DNA of 64,000 nucleotides from Dyadobacter sp. CY343 (lineage in GTDB: Bacteria; Bacteroidota; Bacteroidia; Cytophagales; Spirosomataceae). Of this stretch, positions 7,646 through 17,426 are shown piece by piece. Every line of letters begins with the position of its first letter. The stretch's first letter is position 1. The position numbers and the translations under genes are program-made. The notes under the pieces were generated by a model. It made no database searches, was not told where the DNA came from, and was given only the letters and a program-made list of their open reading frames with translations. The stretch lies in assembly GCF_021390335.1 (NCBI RefSeq), contig NZ_JAJUXK010000007.1, forward strand, positions 1 to 64,000, given 5' to 3'.

Positions 7646-10600
7646 TCATCTTGTTACCCTCAAAATCCCGTTCATTCCGCGCCAGTGTCCGGGGAAGGTA
7701 CACACGTAAGGATAGTCTCCCGGCTCACTAGGTACAGTGAATTCAAGCGTTACCGTTTCCCCCGTATTGACTAGCCTGGTGAAATGCAATACTTCCGAGA
7801 TTTTCGGTACATACTGTTTTTCGGCAGCTTTCGGGTCGCGCAACATTTCATCGGCGGCTTTTCCTACTTTTTGCAAAGTTCCGGGTTTGATGATCACCAA
7901 ATTATGCTGCATTCCGTCGGGGTTTTCCAGGTTGATCACTACTTTTTGCCCGGCCTTTGCGGTAATCAGCTTTTTATCGAATTGCATGATCTCCATTTCC
8001 ACTTTCAGCTCGATTACGGTCGCTCCGGCTGTCTTGGCGCCTCCTTTTTTAGATTGATCTGCCTCCGTTTCAGCCGCCCTGCCTTCCTCCGGTCTGTTCA
8101 GCTCCAATGTTGCTTTCTGGAAATTGCCGGCGAAGCCAAACTTGCCTTCGTAAGCTCCAATGTTATTTTCACCCTCCATATCCTCGCCCGTACGAACCGT
8201 ATTCACAAGCGGCGTCGCGAAAAGCATATGTGCCTTCCCCTGTGCGGCGGGTTTGCCGTCAATGTTAATAAAAATTACCCCGTCCTTTTTCAAGCCAGCT
8301 TCCACATCAAATTTCTCCGGCAAAGGCTGACTAGTAGCGGCCTGCGCCAGCATTCCGTGCTGTTTTACGGCCATAATCAATTTCCCATCCTGAATATAAA
8401 GCGCGTACCCGCCTTCCTTTCCTCCCTGACCAGCGATAAATCCTTGCAAAGCCCGGTCTTTTCCTTTCGTTACGCTCGCTTTGATCGTGATTTCTTTCCC
8501 GGTTACATCAGGCGGGAATTGAAGCATATTGCGCCTTCCCAATGCATAAACCTCCTTTTTCAAAGCATTACTGATCTGACCTGAAAGTGAGGAACTGCCG
8601 CTGTGTTTACCAGCAGCCGCCAGAAATCCTTTTTCGTGCTGAATTCCAGCGGCCAATAACGCTTTTGAAAGCCACTTATCCTTGCCATTTTCTTCTTCCA
8701 AAGAAGCCTGGAAAATCGCCTCGCCCACTTTTTCCGATTCCTGCATTTCAACCAAAGCCACAAAAACCGCAAGTCTTGTATTCAGATCAGGATCCTTCAT
8801 GAGCTTTTGCAGCGATTCAAAACTTTGCGCATTCTTCGGTAATACCGAAGCCGCTGCCTTGCGAACGCCCGCAGCAGGATGCGACAATGCTTTATTCACT
8901 ACCGCCAGACTTTGCATATCCGATCCGTCGAGAACACCCAGCCCGTGTAAAGTCCATAATGCATGCACAGCCGGGCTATTTAACCCGATCTCATCTATTT
9001 TTTGATTTTCAATAATCTTATACAAATCCGGTACAACCGAGCGTTTTCCCGACTCGACAAGCAGTCGCTGCGCTGTCATTCGCCAGAACATATTGTCGTT
9101 TTCCAATGCCTTTACCAAGCCCGGCAAATCGTCTTTGGACAGTTTGAGCGGCTCTGATTTTTTCCCATTCTTATAAACGATCCTGTAAACCCGGCCGTGG
9201 TTCAGGTCGCGCATGGGGCTGCTGAATGCATTTCCAGGCCCGCGTGGCTGCTCTTTGAAAGGGATAATAAATTCAGCAGGCGATTGCGCAGGCACGAATA
9301 CATTGTGCTGAATAATGAAATTGTACCAGTCAGAAACCCAAACCGCACCATCGGGGCCTACTTCTGCATGCACCGGACCAAACCATTCGTCGGAACTGGC
9401 TAGCAAATTCCAGCCGTCTTTTTCTTTAAAACCAGCACCGTCTTTTTCAATAATCGCATTATGCACCAGCCTGATCGTCGGTTCGGATACAAATGCAACG
9501 CGGTTCCAGTATTCTTTTGGAAAAGATCTTGCTGTGTAAAAACGGTGGCCCGCAGCAGAAGTAAAACCACCTACCACATCCACCTGTCGCAAATTGGGCG
9601 TCATTGAATGTGCATCGTAATGTCCGTCGATCTTTTGCACAGCCTGTATTCCCGACTCTTCTCCCTCAACCGAACGCTGCAAATATTTGCCCGGCATCGA
9701 ATAGAACGCGCTGTGCGTGTTGTTCGCTGTCGACAGAAACACATTATTATCTTCCGTCATTCCCAGCCCCCAGGTATTGTTACTGCTGCTTCCCAAATAG
9801 GAAAAGTCCTTTCCGTCGGGTTTGAAATGATATACGCCCTGCCCAAAATTGTAGGGTTTTCCCTCAATCTCGCCTTTAAAACCAGAGTACCCATTTACGC
9901 CCCAGATCTTATTATCGAAGCCGTATTGCAGGTTAGACGGTCCCGCGTGGGTATCGTTTTTACCCCAGCCAGTCATAATCACTTCACGCACATCGGCCTT
10001 ATCATCGCCGTTGGTATCTTTCAAAAACACAAAATCCGGCGCCATGGAAACGATGATCCCGCCATTTGAAAAAACCATACTGGTCGGAATATTGAGGTCG
10101 TCGGCGAAAACGGTGAACTTATCTGCTTTTCCATCGCCATTCGTATCCTCACAGATCTTAATCCGGTCGTTTGCCGCGCCGTCCGTTTCTTTAAATGTAT
10201 TGGGATAATCCACCGACTCGACCACCCACAACCTGCCTCTTTCATCCCATGCCATCGCGATCGGGTTGGTGATATCCGGCTCTGCTGCAAATAGTTGTAT
10301 CTCAAAACCGGCTGCTACCTGCGTCAGCTTGTTAGATTCAGCCGGTGAAAGCGCATCCTGCATTTTAGGTACTATGTGTCTTTTGGTATAATGCGAAATC
10401 GTATCGGAGTCGTAGATATCGGCGTCAGGAAGCTGCAATGCCTGAATGCTTTTCTGGACATCGTCGCCTATTGCCCACACGACGCCATTTCTTACCAGAT
10501 CCAGAAATCCTTTATTTGTCCAGGTACTGTCCTCGTGACCGTACGCGGTATAGAAAACGCGTCCTTTTCCCTCATTCCGAACCCAGGTATAAGGTTCGTG

Positions 10601-11179
10601 GTGGTCGCCTTCCACTCTTTCGCCCAATACGGTTTTGTCAGGATTGAGGTTTTTGTGCACGTAAGTTTCGTCCCACGTTTCAAAATCCGTAATACCCTTC
10701 ATCACCTGGTGATCAGGTTTGAGGATTGTATTTTTAAAAGTCCCGACCTTATGTGAGGCAAATTGTCCGCCTACTGTTTTAATATACCATTCAGAATTTT
10801 TGAAACAGCCCGTTGCCGAATGTAGCGGGATCAAACCTTTGCCACCTTCTACAAATGCTTTCATCGCACTTTCCTGCACCGGGGCCAGCGAATCGTGGTT
10901 CGCGTAAATGATCAACCCGTCGTATTTCGCTAGATTTTCAGTATTAAGATCTTTTAAATCAGTGGTATAGCTCATATTAACACCACTTTTGAAAAGCTTA
11001 ATCGCCAGCCAGGGCGCGTATTTGCCCGAATCGTGGTGCTTGCTGTTGTGCCCCAGGAAAAGTACTTCTCCGCGTCGGGCTGACTTGTTTCCTGTACTGT
11101 TCCCACTATTTCCGGAAGGATTTCTCGCACAGGCGGCAATGAATAATGCGGTAAAAAGGATCAGGATGTTTTTCTTCAT
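7646..11179 (-). CDS. Lipoprotein fusion: ThuA, membrane-bound dehydrogenase-type propeller, HEAT, LamG-like and azurin-like copper domain
   Basis: 1177 aa from the ATG at 11179, chosen because a lipoprotein signal (LFIAAC, C17) follows; the longer frame to 11314 overlaps the preceding gene and its hairpin. Approximate order: ThuA (38-245; EVLFLGHNSKHHDSGKY); a PVC-type 'putative membrane-bound dehydrogenase' beta-propeller (290-690; TNPIAMAWDERGRLWVVES, HAGPSNLQYGFD, GPDGAVWVSDWYN); HEAT-like repeats (700-840); a concanavalin-like domain (860-1020; GYALYIQDGKL); and a C-terminal type-1 copper domain with ligands H1092, C1160, H1165 and M1169 (YVCTFPGHWRGM). Likely an exported sugar dehydrogenase that passes electrons to its own cupredoxin (inference). 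No heme CxxCH is present, unlike many relatives. It follows the SusC/SusD/DUF3823 genes. Confidence 0.78.
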   Translation of the reverse strand: MKKNILILFTALFIAACARNPSGNSGNSTGNKSARRGEVLFLGHNSKHHDSGKYAPWLAIKLFKSGVNMSYTTDLKDLNTENLAKYDGLIIYANHDSLAPVQESAMKAFVEGGKGLIPLHSATGCFKNSEWYIKTVGGQFASHKVGTFKNTILKPDHQVMKGITDFETWDETYVHKNLNPDKTVLGERVEGDHHEPYTWVRNEGKGRVFYTAYGHEDSTWTNKGFLDLVRNGVVWAIGDDVQKSIQALQLPDADIYDSDTISHYTKRHIVPKMQDALSPAESNKLTQVAAGFEIQLFAAEPDITNPIAMAWDERGRLWVVESVDYPNTFKETDGAANDRIKICEDTNGDGKADKFTVFADDLNIPTSMVFSNGGIIVSMAPDFVFLKDTNGDDKADVREVIMTGWGKNDTHAGPSNLQYGFDNKIWGVNGYSGFKGEIEGKPYNFGQGVYHFKPDGKDFSYLGSSSNNTWGLGMTEDNNVFLSTANNTHSAFYSMPGKYLQRSVEGEESGIQAVQKIDGHYDAHSMTPNLRQVDVVGGFTSAAGHRFYTARSFPKEYWNRVAFVSEPTIRLVHNAIIEKDGAGFKEKDGWNLLASSDEWFGPVHAEVGPDGAVWVSDWYNFIIQHNVFVPAQSPAEFIIPFKEQPRGPGNAFSSPMRDLNHGRVYRIVYKNGKKSEPLKLSKDDLPGLVKALENDNMFWRMTAQRLLVESGKRSVVPDLYKIIENQKIDEIGLNSPAVHALWTLHGLGVLDGSDMQSLAVVNKALSHPAAGVRKAAASVLPKNAQSFESLQKLMKDPDLNTRLAVFVALVEMQESEKVGEAIFQASLEEENGKDKWLSKALLAAGIQHEKGFLAAAGKHSGSSSLSGQISNALKKEVYALGRRNMLQFPPDVTGKEITIKASVTKGKDRALQGFIAGQGGKEGGYALYIQDGKLIMAVKQHGMLAQAATSQPLPEKFDVEAGLKKDGVIFINIDGKPAAQGKAHMLFATPLVNTVRTGEDMEGENNIGAYEGKFGFAGNFQKATLELNRPEEGRAAETEADQSKKGGAKTAGATVIELKVEMEIMQFDKKLITAKAGQKVVINLENPDGMQHNLVIIKPGTLQKVGKAADEMLRDPKAAEKQYVPKISEVLHFTRLVNTGETVTLEFTVPSEPGDYPYVCTFPGHWRGMNGILRVTR

Positions 11180-11234
11180 TATATAAAAATTCGGGGTTAG
11201 GCGCTTTTCCCTTTGCGGGCTTGATGGAAAATAG

Positions 11235-11261
11235 ACCGGGCCAGCTTGCGACCGGCCCGGT
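11235..11261 (-). terminator. Intra-operon GC-rich hairpin, possible attenuator
   Basis: ACCGGGCC (11235-11242) pairs perfectly with GGCCCGGT (11254-11261) across 11 bases. On the minus strand it is followed only by a short T tract (CTATTTTCC), so partial termination or mRNA 3'-end protection of the susCD-DUF3823 segment is more likely than full termination. Confidence 0.5.
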
Positions 11262-11267
11262 TTAAAA

Positions 11268-11969
11268 CTATAAGTCGATTTTTTGAACCGGAGAGAATAC
11301 CATATCCTCCACATCTTTGATTTTAACTCCTACACGGGCAAATACGTAATCCTGAGCCGGTACCAGTGCCGGCACGCTGACTGTCAGACTAATCGCATTC
11401 AGGTCTTTCAGGTCAGCTGCATTCAGGTCGGCGACGCCAATGTTGGTTGCGCGCGATACGAAATTGGTTTTATTGATAAACAACGACACGTGCTCTACGT
11501 CTTTTGCATTCACACCCGTAATGATCTTTTCCAGTTTCAGAGTGGCTGCTACTTTTCCTTCGCCGCCATTGAAACTCGCATTTCTGATCATATAATAGGG
11601 CTGCACCTCCACGTCAAGCGTTTGATTTCCACTGAGCGCCACGTAAAGGGTATCTTTTTTAGAAGCGTCCTGCTGGATCGTACGGAACGGGCCGCGGCCG
11701 GAGGGTACTACCAGTTTATAATTTCCATTGAACAAAAGAGCAGAATAACTCCCGTCCTGATCAACCGGCGCATCAATGGGCGCAAGCTTACCAAATCCGG
11801 GCTGCCAGAGTTGCAGGCGTACCTGGTTGAATTCGACCCCGATCGGCTCGCCGTTGTAAACGATCTGGCCCGTGAGTGTCGACTTGGGGTCCGTGAAATT
11901 GTCTTTACTGCAAGACAGCATCACAAACCCGAGCAGGAATATGGTCAAAAGTTGAACTGTTACTTTCAT
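11268..11969 (-). CDS. DUF3823 surface lipoprotein
   Basis: 233 aa with a lipoprotein signal (FVMLSC, C20). It matches the DUF3823 plan: an N-terminal carboxypeptidase-regulatory-like beta domain (LTGQIVYNGEPIGVEFNQVRLQLWQPGF, about 32-58; a peptide-like DGSYSALLFNGNYKL segment) followed by a second beta sandwich. DUF3823 proteins sit directly after SusC/SusD and are thought to be surface glycan-binding or accessory lipoproteins; no enzymatic residues are seen. It lies 20 bp downstream of susD. The start at 11969 gives the signal peptide directly. Confidence 0.75.
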   Translation of the reverse strand: MKVTVQLLTIFLLGFVMLSCSKDNFTDPKSTLTGQIVYNGEPIGVEFNQVRLQLWQPGFGKLAPIDAPVDQDGSYSALLFNGNYKLVVPSGRGPFRTIQQDASKKDTLYVALSGNQTLDVEVQPYYMIRNASFNGGEGKVAATLKLEKIITGVNAKDVEHVSLFINKTNFVSRATNIGVADLNAADLKDLNAISLTVSVPALVPAQDYVFARVGVKIKDVEDMVFSPVQKIDL

Positions 11970-11989
11970 GATCTGATATTTTAAATGCC

Positions 11990-13897
11990 TTAGTGATTAG
12001 GATTTCTGACGATTTTGGGATTGTTATTAACAACATCGTCGCTGATATAGGAATAATAATTCCCCAGCTGAAAACGGTCTGCACCGGTTACGCGGCTCAA
12101 TCTGGTCACTTTGTAAATCCATTTTCCATTCGTAGGCGAGCCTGGGTTATAGATTTTGTATGACCAGAGCCCGTAAGGCTGCGTGTTCCGTTTCGTCGCC
12201 TTTCCAAGGTCCTTTGACAATTCGGCCTGGCTGATCGCATTTCCGTCCATGATCTGGTGTGCGATCCTCCATCTTTTCATATCATATAAATAATGCCCTT
12301 CGAACGCGAGTTCTACTCTTCTTTCGTGGACAATCCGGTCAAAATTGATGTCGGCGGCTTTGAGCGGCGTTACCAAACCTGCGCGTGCGCGTACCATATT
12401 CATGTATTCAGCAGCCACCGGAAGCTGGCCAAGGTGAAAAGCCGCTTCCGCTGCATTCAGCAGCACTTCTGCAAAGCGATACCTTACCAGCCAGACCTCG
12501 CTATTTACTCCCCGCTGACCAGAGCCTACTACCGGATCCAGGTATTTCCGAAGGTAAAAACCGGTTTGGGCCGTAAATTCGAAACCATCGATCGGACCAT
12601 CGAAACCTACTACCTGCTCGGGTACGGTTTTGCCGGGTAAAGTCTTTTGCGCACCACGGTCGTCGCCACTTACGATCGTACCGTTTCCAAGCTGAAAACC
12701 AGCCCAGATATCCACAGCGCGACCTTTGAATGTAGTGCCAGGCAGCATAACGGTACCGGCGAGCCGCGCATCCCTTCCCGCAAAAATATCAACCTGATTA
12801 TCATAATAAAGCGGCGTACCTGCTGCATTCACAGTGGGGATCGGCGCGAATGTATTGTCCAGTTTTTCAAATGCTTCCACGAAATTCAAGGACGGATTAA
12901 TGCGGCCGCCCTCTTCTTCTTCCGCACCATAACGCGGTTGGTTCCAGCCGGTGAAGTAATGCACTTTGCCACTTTGCAGCTTATAATCCTCTACAAAAAT
13001 GACCTCGGGATTATTAGCCTTATCATAGAAAATACTCGCAAAGTTTTCAGACAGATCGGGCTTTTTCGTGTAAAGTCCGTATGCGCCGACGCTTCCGTCA
13101 ATGATCGCTTTGGCAGCTGCCAGTGCCTTGGTGTAGTAACCCTGCGCCATCGACGCCGGAATACCCACTTCTCCTCCTGGCAATGCTACGGAAGGTGTAT
13201 TCACTCCGTACTTTGCAATTGAGGCTGCATACAATGCCGCACGTGCTTCCATCGCCAGCGCCGCAGCTTTGGTTGCGCGGGATTTCTCACCCACATTGGC
13301 CGGCAGATCAGCTTTGATCGCTTCTGCTTCACTGATCACGAAATCATATATTTCGGATTCTTTGGCTCTTGGATGCTGCAAATAGCTTGGATCGCCGCTA
13401 AAATCGTAAGTCAGAGGTTCCAAGATCAACGGCACGCCGCCCATTCTTTTTACCAATTCGAAATAATAGGAAGCGCGCAGGAAACGTGCCTCTGCCAGAA
13501 ACCTCGCTTTTACACCCGGATCCAACTTTTCAGCAGCTGTACATTTCTGGATAAACAGGTTCATTTCACGGATATAACCGTAATCCCAGGCAGCCCAGGA
13601 TCTGACATCCCAGCCGCTGTTTTGAAATGCATTGTACCGTCCCGCCTCAGACCAGAATGCTTCATTGAAATCGCCGATCGTAGTCCAGCCGGGAATATCG
13701 TTAATGGTTTTGAACGTCGCAATATCGACGTAGCGATTATAGAGATCTCCCAAAACCGACAGTACCTGCTCTTCACTATTCCAGATCTGCGCGTCGGTGA
13801 GGATATTGGTGGGTGGCCGGTTAAGGAATGCATCGTCGTCACATCCCCAATTCAGTGTTAAAACGCCGATCAGTAGTATATAAAATATCTTTTTCAT
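11990..13897 (-). CDS. SusD/RagB-family nutrient-binding outer-membrane lipoprotein
   Basis: 635 aa with a lipobox (LNWGC, C19). SusD hallmarks: N-terminal FLNRPPTN and WNSEEQVLSVLGDLYNRYV, the tetratricopeptide-like AEARFLRASYYFELVKRMGGVPLI block (about 133-156), SEAEAIKADLP, and the C-terminal RFAEVLLNAAEAAFHLG...VHERRVELAFEGHYLYDMKRWRIA segment (about 480-560). SusD lids the SusC transporter and captures the substrate at the cell surface. It starts 15 bp after susC. At 635 aa it is longer than the common 500-550, suggesting large ligand-binding loops. Substrate not predictable from sequence. Confidence 0.93.
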   Translation of the reverse strand: MKKIFYILLIGVLTLNWGCDDDAFLNRPPTNILTDAQIWNSEEQVLSVLGDLYNRYVDIATFKTINDIPGWTTIGDFNEAFWSEAGRYNAFQNSGWDVRSWAAWDYGYIREMNLFIQKCTAAEKLDPGVKARFLAEARFLRASYYFELVKRMGGVPLILEPLTYDFSGDPSYLQHPRAKESEIYDFVISEAEAIKADLPANVGEKSRATKAAALAMEARAALYAASIAKYGVNTPSVALPGGEVGIPASMAQGYYTKALAAAKAIIDGSVGAYGLYTKKPDLSENFASIFYDKANNPEVIFVEDYKLQSGKVHYFTGWNQPRYGAEEEEGGRINPSLNFVEAFEKLDNTFAPIPTVNAAGTPLYYDNQVDIFAGRDARLAGTVMLPGTTFKGRAVDIWAGFQLGNGTIVSGDDRGAQKTLPGKTVPEQVVGFDGPIDGFEFTAQTGFYLRKYLDPVVGSGQRGVNSEVWLVRYRFAEVLLNAAEAAFHLGQLPVAAEYMNMVRARAGLVTPLKAADINFDRIVHERRVELAFEGHYLYDMKRWRIAHQIMDGNAISQAELSKDLGKATKRNTQPYGLWSYKIYNPGSPTNGKWIYKVTRLSRVTGADRFQLGNYYSYISDDVVNNNPKIVRNPNH

Positions 13898-13912
13898 TTG
13901 AATCTGAGATTA

Positions 13913-16900
13913 TTAGATTGACAGATTAATACCCACGTTCACGAATTTGGATTGCGGATATTGCAGCCCGTTGTCGTCTGCTATTTCCGGGTCTATCCCG
14001 TATTCTTTCAGGTTATCGATGGAAAACAGGTTATATCCGTTGATATATACCCGGGCGCGCTGCATTTTCAGCTTTTCCAAAACCGATTTCGGAAGCGAAT
14101 AGCTAAGCTCGATCGTTCTCGCGCGGATGTATTTGACATTGTGCACCCAAAAAGTCGAGTTCTTATTATTGTTGCTGTGCGAGCCGTCGTTGTAACGCAA
14201 TGCGGGATATTTGCCCGGAATCCATTCACTATTCAGATCAAAAGGATCGGCGCGGCGCCAGCGGTCGAGGAAAATGCTGTTCAATGCACCGTCGTTCTGA
14301 TATGCCCAGCGCTGTTCCCAGTTCTGGTTCCAGGTGTACATCGCACCGCCCGAGAAGTCGGCATTCAATGTAAAACCTTTCCAGCTTACGGACATATTTA
14401 ACCCGAAATTGATATTGGGCTGCCCGTTTGTGGTATAGCCGATCGGTCTTTCATCCAAGTTATTGATCACATTATCTCCATTGAAATCCTTGTAGATGAG
14501 GTCACCGGGAAGTAAAGTACGGTTTCCCTGTCCGTCGATATTCACAGGATATTCATTGATCTGTTGCTGCGACTGGAACTGCCCGACCGTTTCGTAGCCC
14601 CAGAAAATATTATCATATCTGGCTTCCCGAGAGTTGCGGTACTGATCCTGTGCATTGTTAAAAATCGGCCGGTAAGAAGCGACAAATTTGCTTCTCGAAA
14701 ATGACACATTACCGCCTACCGAATAGTTGATCTCCCCTGATTTACCATTGAAAGTCAGCGCGCCTTCCCAGCCTTGCTGCGAATCGCTGTTTACATTTTC
14801 GTCGGGCAAACTGTAACCTAGCTCACTCGGTACGAGCAGATCATATTTGCGTCCCAGCAAGCCAGTGCGAAGTCTGTAAAAATAATCCACGGAACCTGTG
14901 ATCTTCGTTCCGAGGAATGAGAAATCAGCGCCTATATCTGTGATCTTACTTTTGAACCAGGATATGTTATTGATAATCTGCCCTTTATCTCTGGAAGTAA
15001 CCACCGGATTTCCGCTCAGAATCGCATTTCCCTGGTTGTAATTGTAGCCCGGCAGGTACGCGTACGGACTCAAAGGGTTGTTAGGATCATTGTTAAAAAG
15101 GATATTATCATCTCCCAGAACACCATAGGAAGCGCGGAATTTCAGGTCGTCGAGAATGCTGCGCGGACCGATGAGATCTTTAATAAATTTCTCCTCCGTG
15201 ATCCGCCAGCCTACCGAAGCCGATGGAAAAGTACCCACGCGCCGATCGGGTGCGAACTTCCAGGAAGCATCGCGGCGGGCCGAAAGTTCGACGTAATACT
15301 TATTGGCAAAATCATAATTTACCCTACCGATATACCCTATACGCGCTAGCTCAGAATCTGAGTCGTTGTAAGTATCCATAGTCGGGAAATAGATCAGCGG
15401 CAGCACGTTTGTTTTCGGCACCGAATGCACCCATTGTTCCTGCGTTTGTTCTTCCTGCCGCTCGGCCACGAAGGTTGCGCCTACGGTATGTTTGCCAAAT
15501 GTATTATTGTAATTAAGCTGACCCTGATACACATTCCGCATTACCTTTTTGGTCCCGCGCTCGCGCCAGGGGTTGGTACTTCCACCGGTTACGGTGTAGC
15601 TTTGGTCGGTAGGATTGTAGGTATAAGCTTCGTAAGTGTACTCGTGCCCGTTCATTACCCGGTCGGCGATGTAATAGGAAAACAGCCCTTTGGCTACCAA
15701 CCCTTTTACGCCAGGAATCATATATTCACCCGTAAAATTGCTCTGCAAAACGCGCCAGTATTCCGTCCAGTAACCTCCCAGTTTCTTATTGTTGTAAGCC
15801 CAGTTTGTTTCATTATGCTTGATATCGTTCAGATATTCGGGGTTATCGTTGGCATAAGGTCGCTCAAATGGCCGGTTTCTCAGAATAGCGAAACGTGGCA
15901 GCCAGTAATCATCGGCTCCGGGAATACCCGGCTGGTCGCGGGCTTCAATACGTCCGTTGATCTGCACACCCAGTTTCAGGCGGTCGGTAATTTTCGCGTC
16001 TACATTACTCTGGATATTGGTTCGTTGGAAAGTAAATTCCCGCCCCAATACCGCATATTGTTTTAAATGCGTAGCTGAAATATAGTAGCTGATCTTGTCG
16101 GAGCCGCCGGTCATATTCAGATTGAGTGAATACAAGGGCGCATTCTTTTTGATGATAAAATCTTTCCAGTTAAAAGTCTGATAACCAGGCTCAGTACCTA
16201 CTCTGTATTTTTCCAGCTCAGTGGGCGTGATCGTCGTTTTCCCGTACTGGTTCATTTCCGCCTCTGCGCGGCCGAGCATCCATTGATACGAATCGTTGAC
16301 CACATTTGGAAAGCGCGACCAGTTTTGCCAGCCGGTATAAGCGTCGATATTGACCGTATTTTTAGTACTGTTCTTCCCGCGTTTGGTAGTTACAACTACA
16401 ACTCCATTTGCAGCGCGAACCCCATAAATAGCCGCTGAGGCATCTTTCAGTACCGTAATACTTTCAATATCATTGGGAGAAATGTTATTGAACTGGCCCG
16501 CATCCTGCTGAATCCCATCGATCACAAAAAGCGGGTTACCCATATTCCTGATCTGCACATTGGCACTCGCGCCGGGGCGACCGTCGGGCATACGAAAAGT
16601 TACTCCCGGGATCTTTCCCGCCAGCCCGGAGCTGACAGTCGATCCGCCGTGAACACGCTCGATATCTTTGCTGGTCACCGTTGAAATAGCGCCGGTCAAT
16701 GATTCCTTTTTCTGGGTACCATAACCCACCACCACCACCTCTTCCAATGCTTTATCGTCCACCTTTAAAGCCATTTCCACTTCCGTTTGTCCCTCGGCTA
16801 CAATGATTTCGCGTGATAGAAAACCGACAAAGGAAAAGATCAGTGTCGCGGTTCCGTTCGGGACAGTTAATGAAAATGCCCCTTTTTCGTCAGAAGAAGT

Positions 16901-17413
16901 ACCCGTTTGAGTTCCTTTTAAAACAATACTTACACCTGGCAATGCAGTGCCCGATTCGTCCTTGACAGTACCGCGTAAAGTGCGGTCAATTGTTTGGATC
17001 GAGCTTGATCCCGGCTCAACTGGTTCTACGTCAGATACTTTTACCGGTGTTTTGTCCGGCTTGATCACGATCAGATCTTCGCTCACTTTGTAATTGAGTT
17101 GCAGCGGCCGGAGCAGCTGATCGAGCACAGAAGATAAATGCGCATTGCTGACCTTGATAGTTGCTTTTCTGTCAGACTGTATCAGCCTGGAACTGAACAC
17201 AAACTTGATATTAGTTTGCTTTTCCAGCTCTTTCAAAACCTTTTTAACATCCTGGTTTTCAATATCCAGCGATACCTTCTGCGTGAGGGCCGACTGTGCT
17301 CTGCCGTCTACCGCCCACGACACTCCGGCAAAGAGGCACACCAGGAAACACTGTATAAATGTGATACGCATAAGAGTTACGAGCAGGTCATCGGTTCGTC
17401 GAACTTTTTCCAT
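13913..17413 (-). CDS. SusC/RagA TonB-linked outer-membrane transporter with STN domain
   Basis: 1166 aa from the ATG at 17413 (MEKVRRTDD); a longer reading would need a TTG at 17455. Order: signal sequence (about 15-40), STN domain (about 45-115; LTQKVSLDIENQDVKKVL), CarboxypepD_reg-like domain (about 145-220; GTVKDESGTALPGVSIVLKG), TonB plug with the SusC signature EVVVVGYGTQKKESLTGA, then a large barrel ending KFVNVGINLSI. An STN domain on a SusC normally senses transport and signals to a FecR-type anti-sigma factor, and the fecR/ECF pair lies just upstream. It would import the substrate held by SusD using TonB energy. The upstream gap holds a plus-strand terminator that suggests antisense RNA control. 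Confidence 0.95.
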   Translation of the reverse strand: MEKVRRTDDLLVTLMRITFIQCFLVCLFAGVSWAVDGRAQSALTQKVSLDIENQDVKKVLKELEKQTNIKFVFSSRLIQSDRKATIKVSNAHLSSVLDQLLRPLQLNYKVSEDLIVIKPDKTPVKVSDVEPVEPGSSSIQTIDRTLRGTVKDESGTALPGVSIVLKGTQTGTSSDEKGAFSLTVPNGTATLIFSFVGFLSREIIVAEGQTEVEMALKVDDKALEEVVVVGYGTQKKESLTGAISTVTSKDIERVHGGSTVSSGLAGKIPGVTFRMPDGRPGASANVQIRNMGNPLFVIDGIQQDAGQFNNISPNDIESITVLKDASAAIYGVRAANGVVVVTTKRGKNSTKNTVNIDAYTGWQNWSRFPNVVNDSYQWMLGRAEAEMNQYGKTTITPTELEKYRVGTEPGYQTFNWKDFIIKKNAPLYSLNLNMTGGSDKISYYISATHLKQYAVLGREFTFQRTNIQSNVDAKITDRLKLGVQINGRIEARDQPGIPGADDYWLPRFAILRNRPFERPYANDNPEYLNDIKHNETNWAYNNKKLGGYWTEYWRVLQSNFTGEYMIPGVKGLVAKGLFSYYIADRVMNGHEYTYEAYTYNPTDQSYTVTGGSTNPWRERGTKKVMRNVYQGQLNYNNTFGKHTVGATFVAERQEEQTQEQWVHSVPKTNVLPLIYFPTMDTYNDSDSELARIGYIGRVNYDFANKYYVELSARRDASWKFAPDRRVGTFPSASVGWRITEEKFIKDLIGPRSILDDLKFRASYGVLGDDNILFNNDPNNPLSPYAYLPGYNYNQGNAILSGNPVVTSRDKGQIINNISWFKSKITDIGADFSFLGTKITGSVDYFYRLRTGLLGRKYDLLVPSELGYSLPDENVNSDSQQGWEGALTFNGKSGEINYSVGGNVSFSRSKFVASYRPIFNNAQDQYRNSREARYDNIFWGYETVGQFQSQQQINEYPVNIDGQGNRTLLPGDLIYKDFNGDNVINNLDERPIGYTTNGQPNINFGLNMSVSWKGFTLNADFSGGAMYTWNQNWEQRWAYQNDGALNSIFLDRWRRADPFDLNSEWIPGKYPALRYNDGSHSNNNKNSTFWVHNVKYIRARTIELSYSLPKSVLEKLKMQRARVYINGYNLFSIDNLKEYGIDPEIADDNGLQYPQSKFVNVGINLSI

Positions 17414-17420
17414 ATTTTTG
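17413..17420 (+). promoter_or_regulatory. Plus-strand -7 box candidate for an antisense transcript
   Basis: TATTTTTG matches the Bacteroidota -7 consensus TAnnTTTG on the plus strand, about 95 bp before the plus-strand terminator at 17516-17549. No TTTG is found 19 bp upstream, so only half of the promoter is present. The box overlaps the susC start codon on the other strand. Confidence 0.3.
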
Positions 17421-17426
17421 ATTGAT

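Noticed and set aside
7784..8584. 266-codon plus-strand frame
   Set aside because: Antisense shadow of the azurin/LamG part of the fusion protein; no start context or domain.
11283..11984. 233-codon plus-strand frame
   Set aside because: It mirrors the DUF3823 gene on the opposite strand, which has a lipoprotein signal and operon context.
15425..16066. 213-codon plus-strand frame
   Set aside because: Antisense shadow of the susC barrel.
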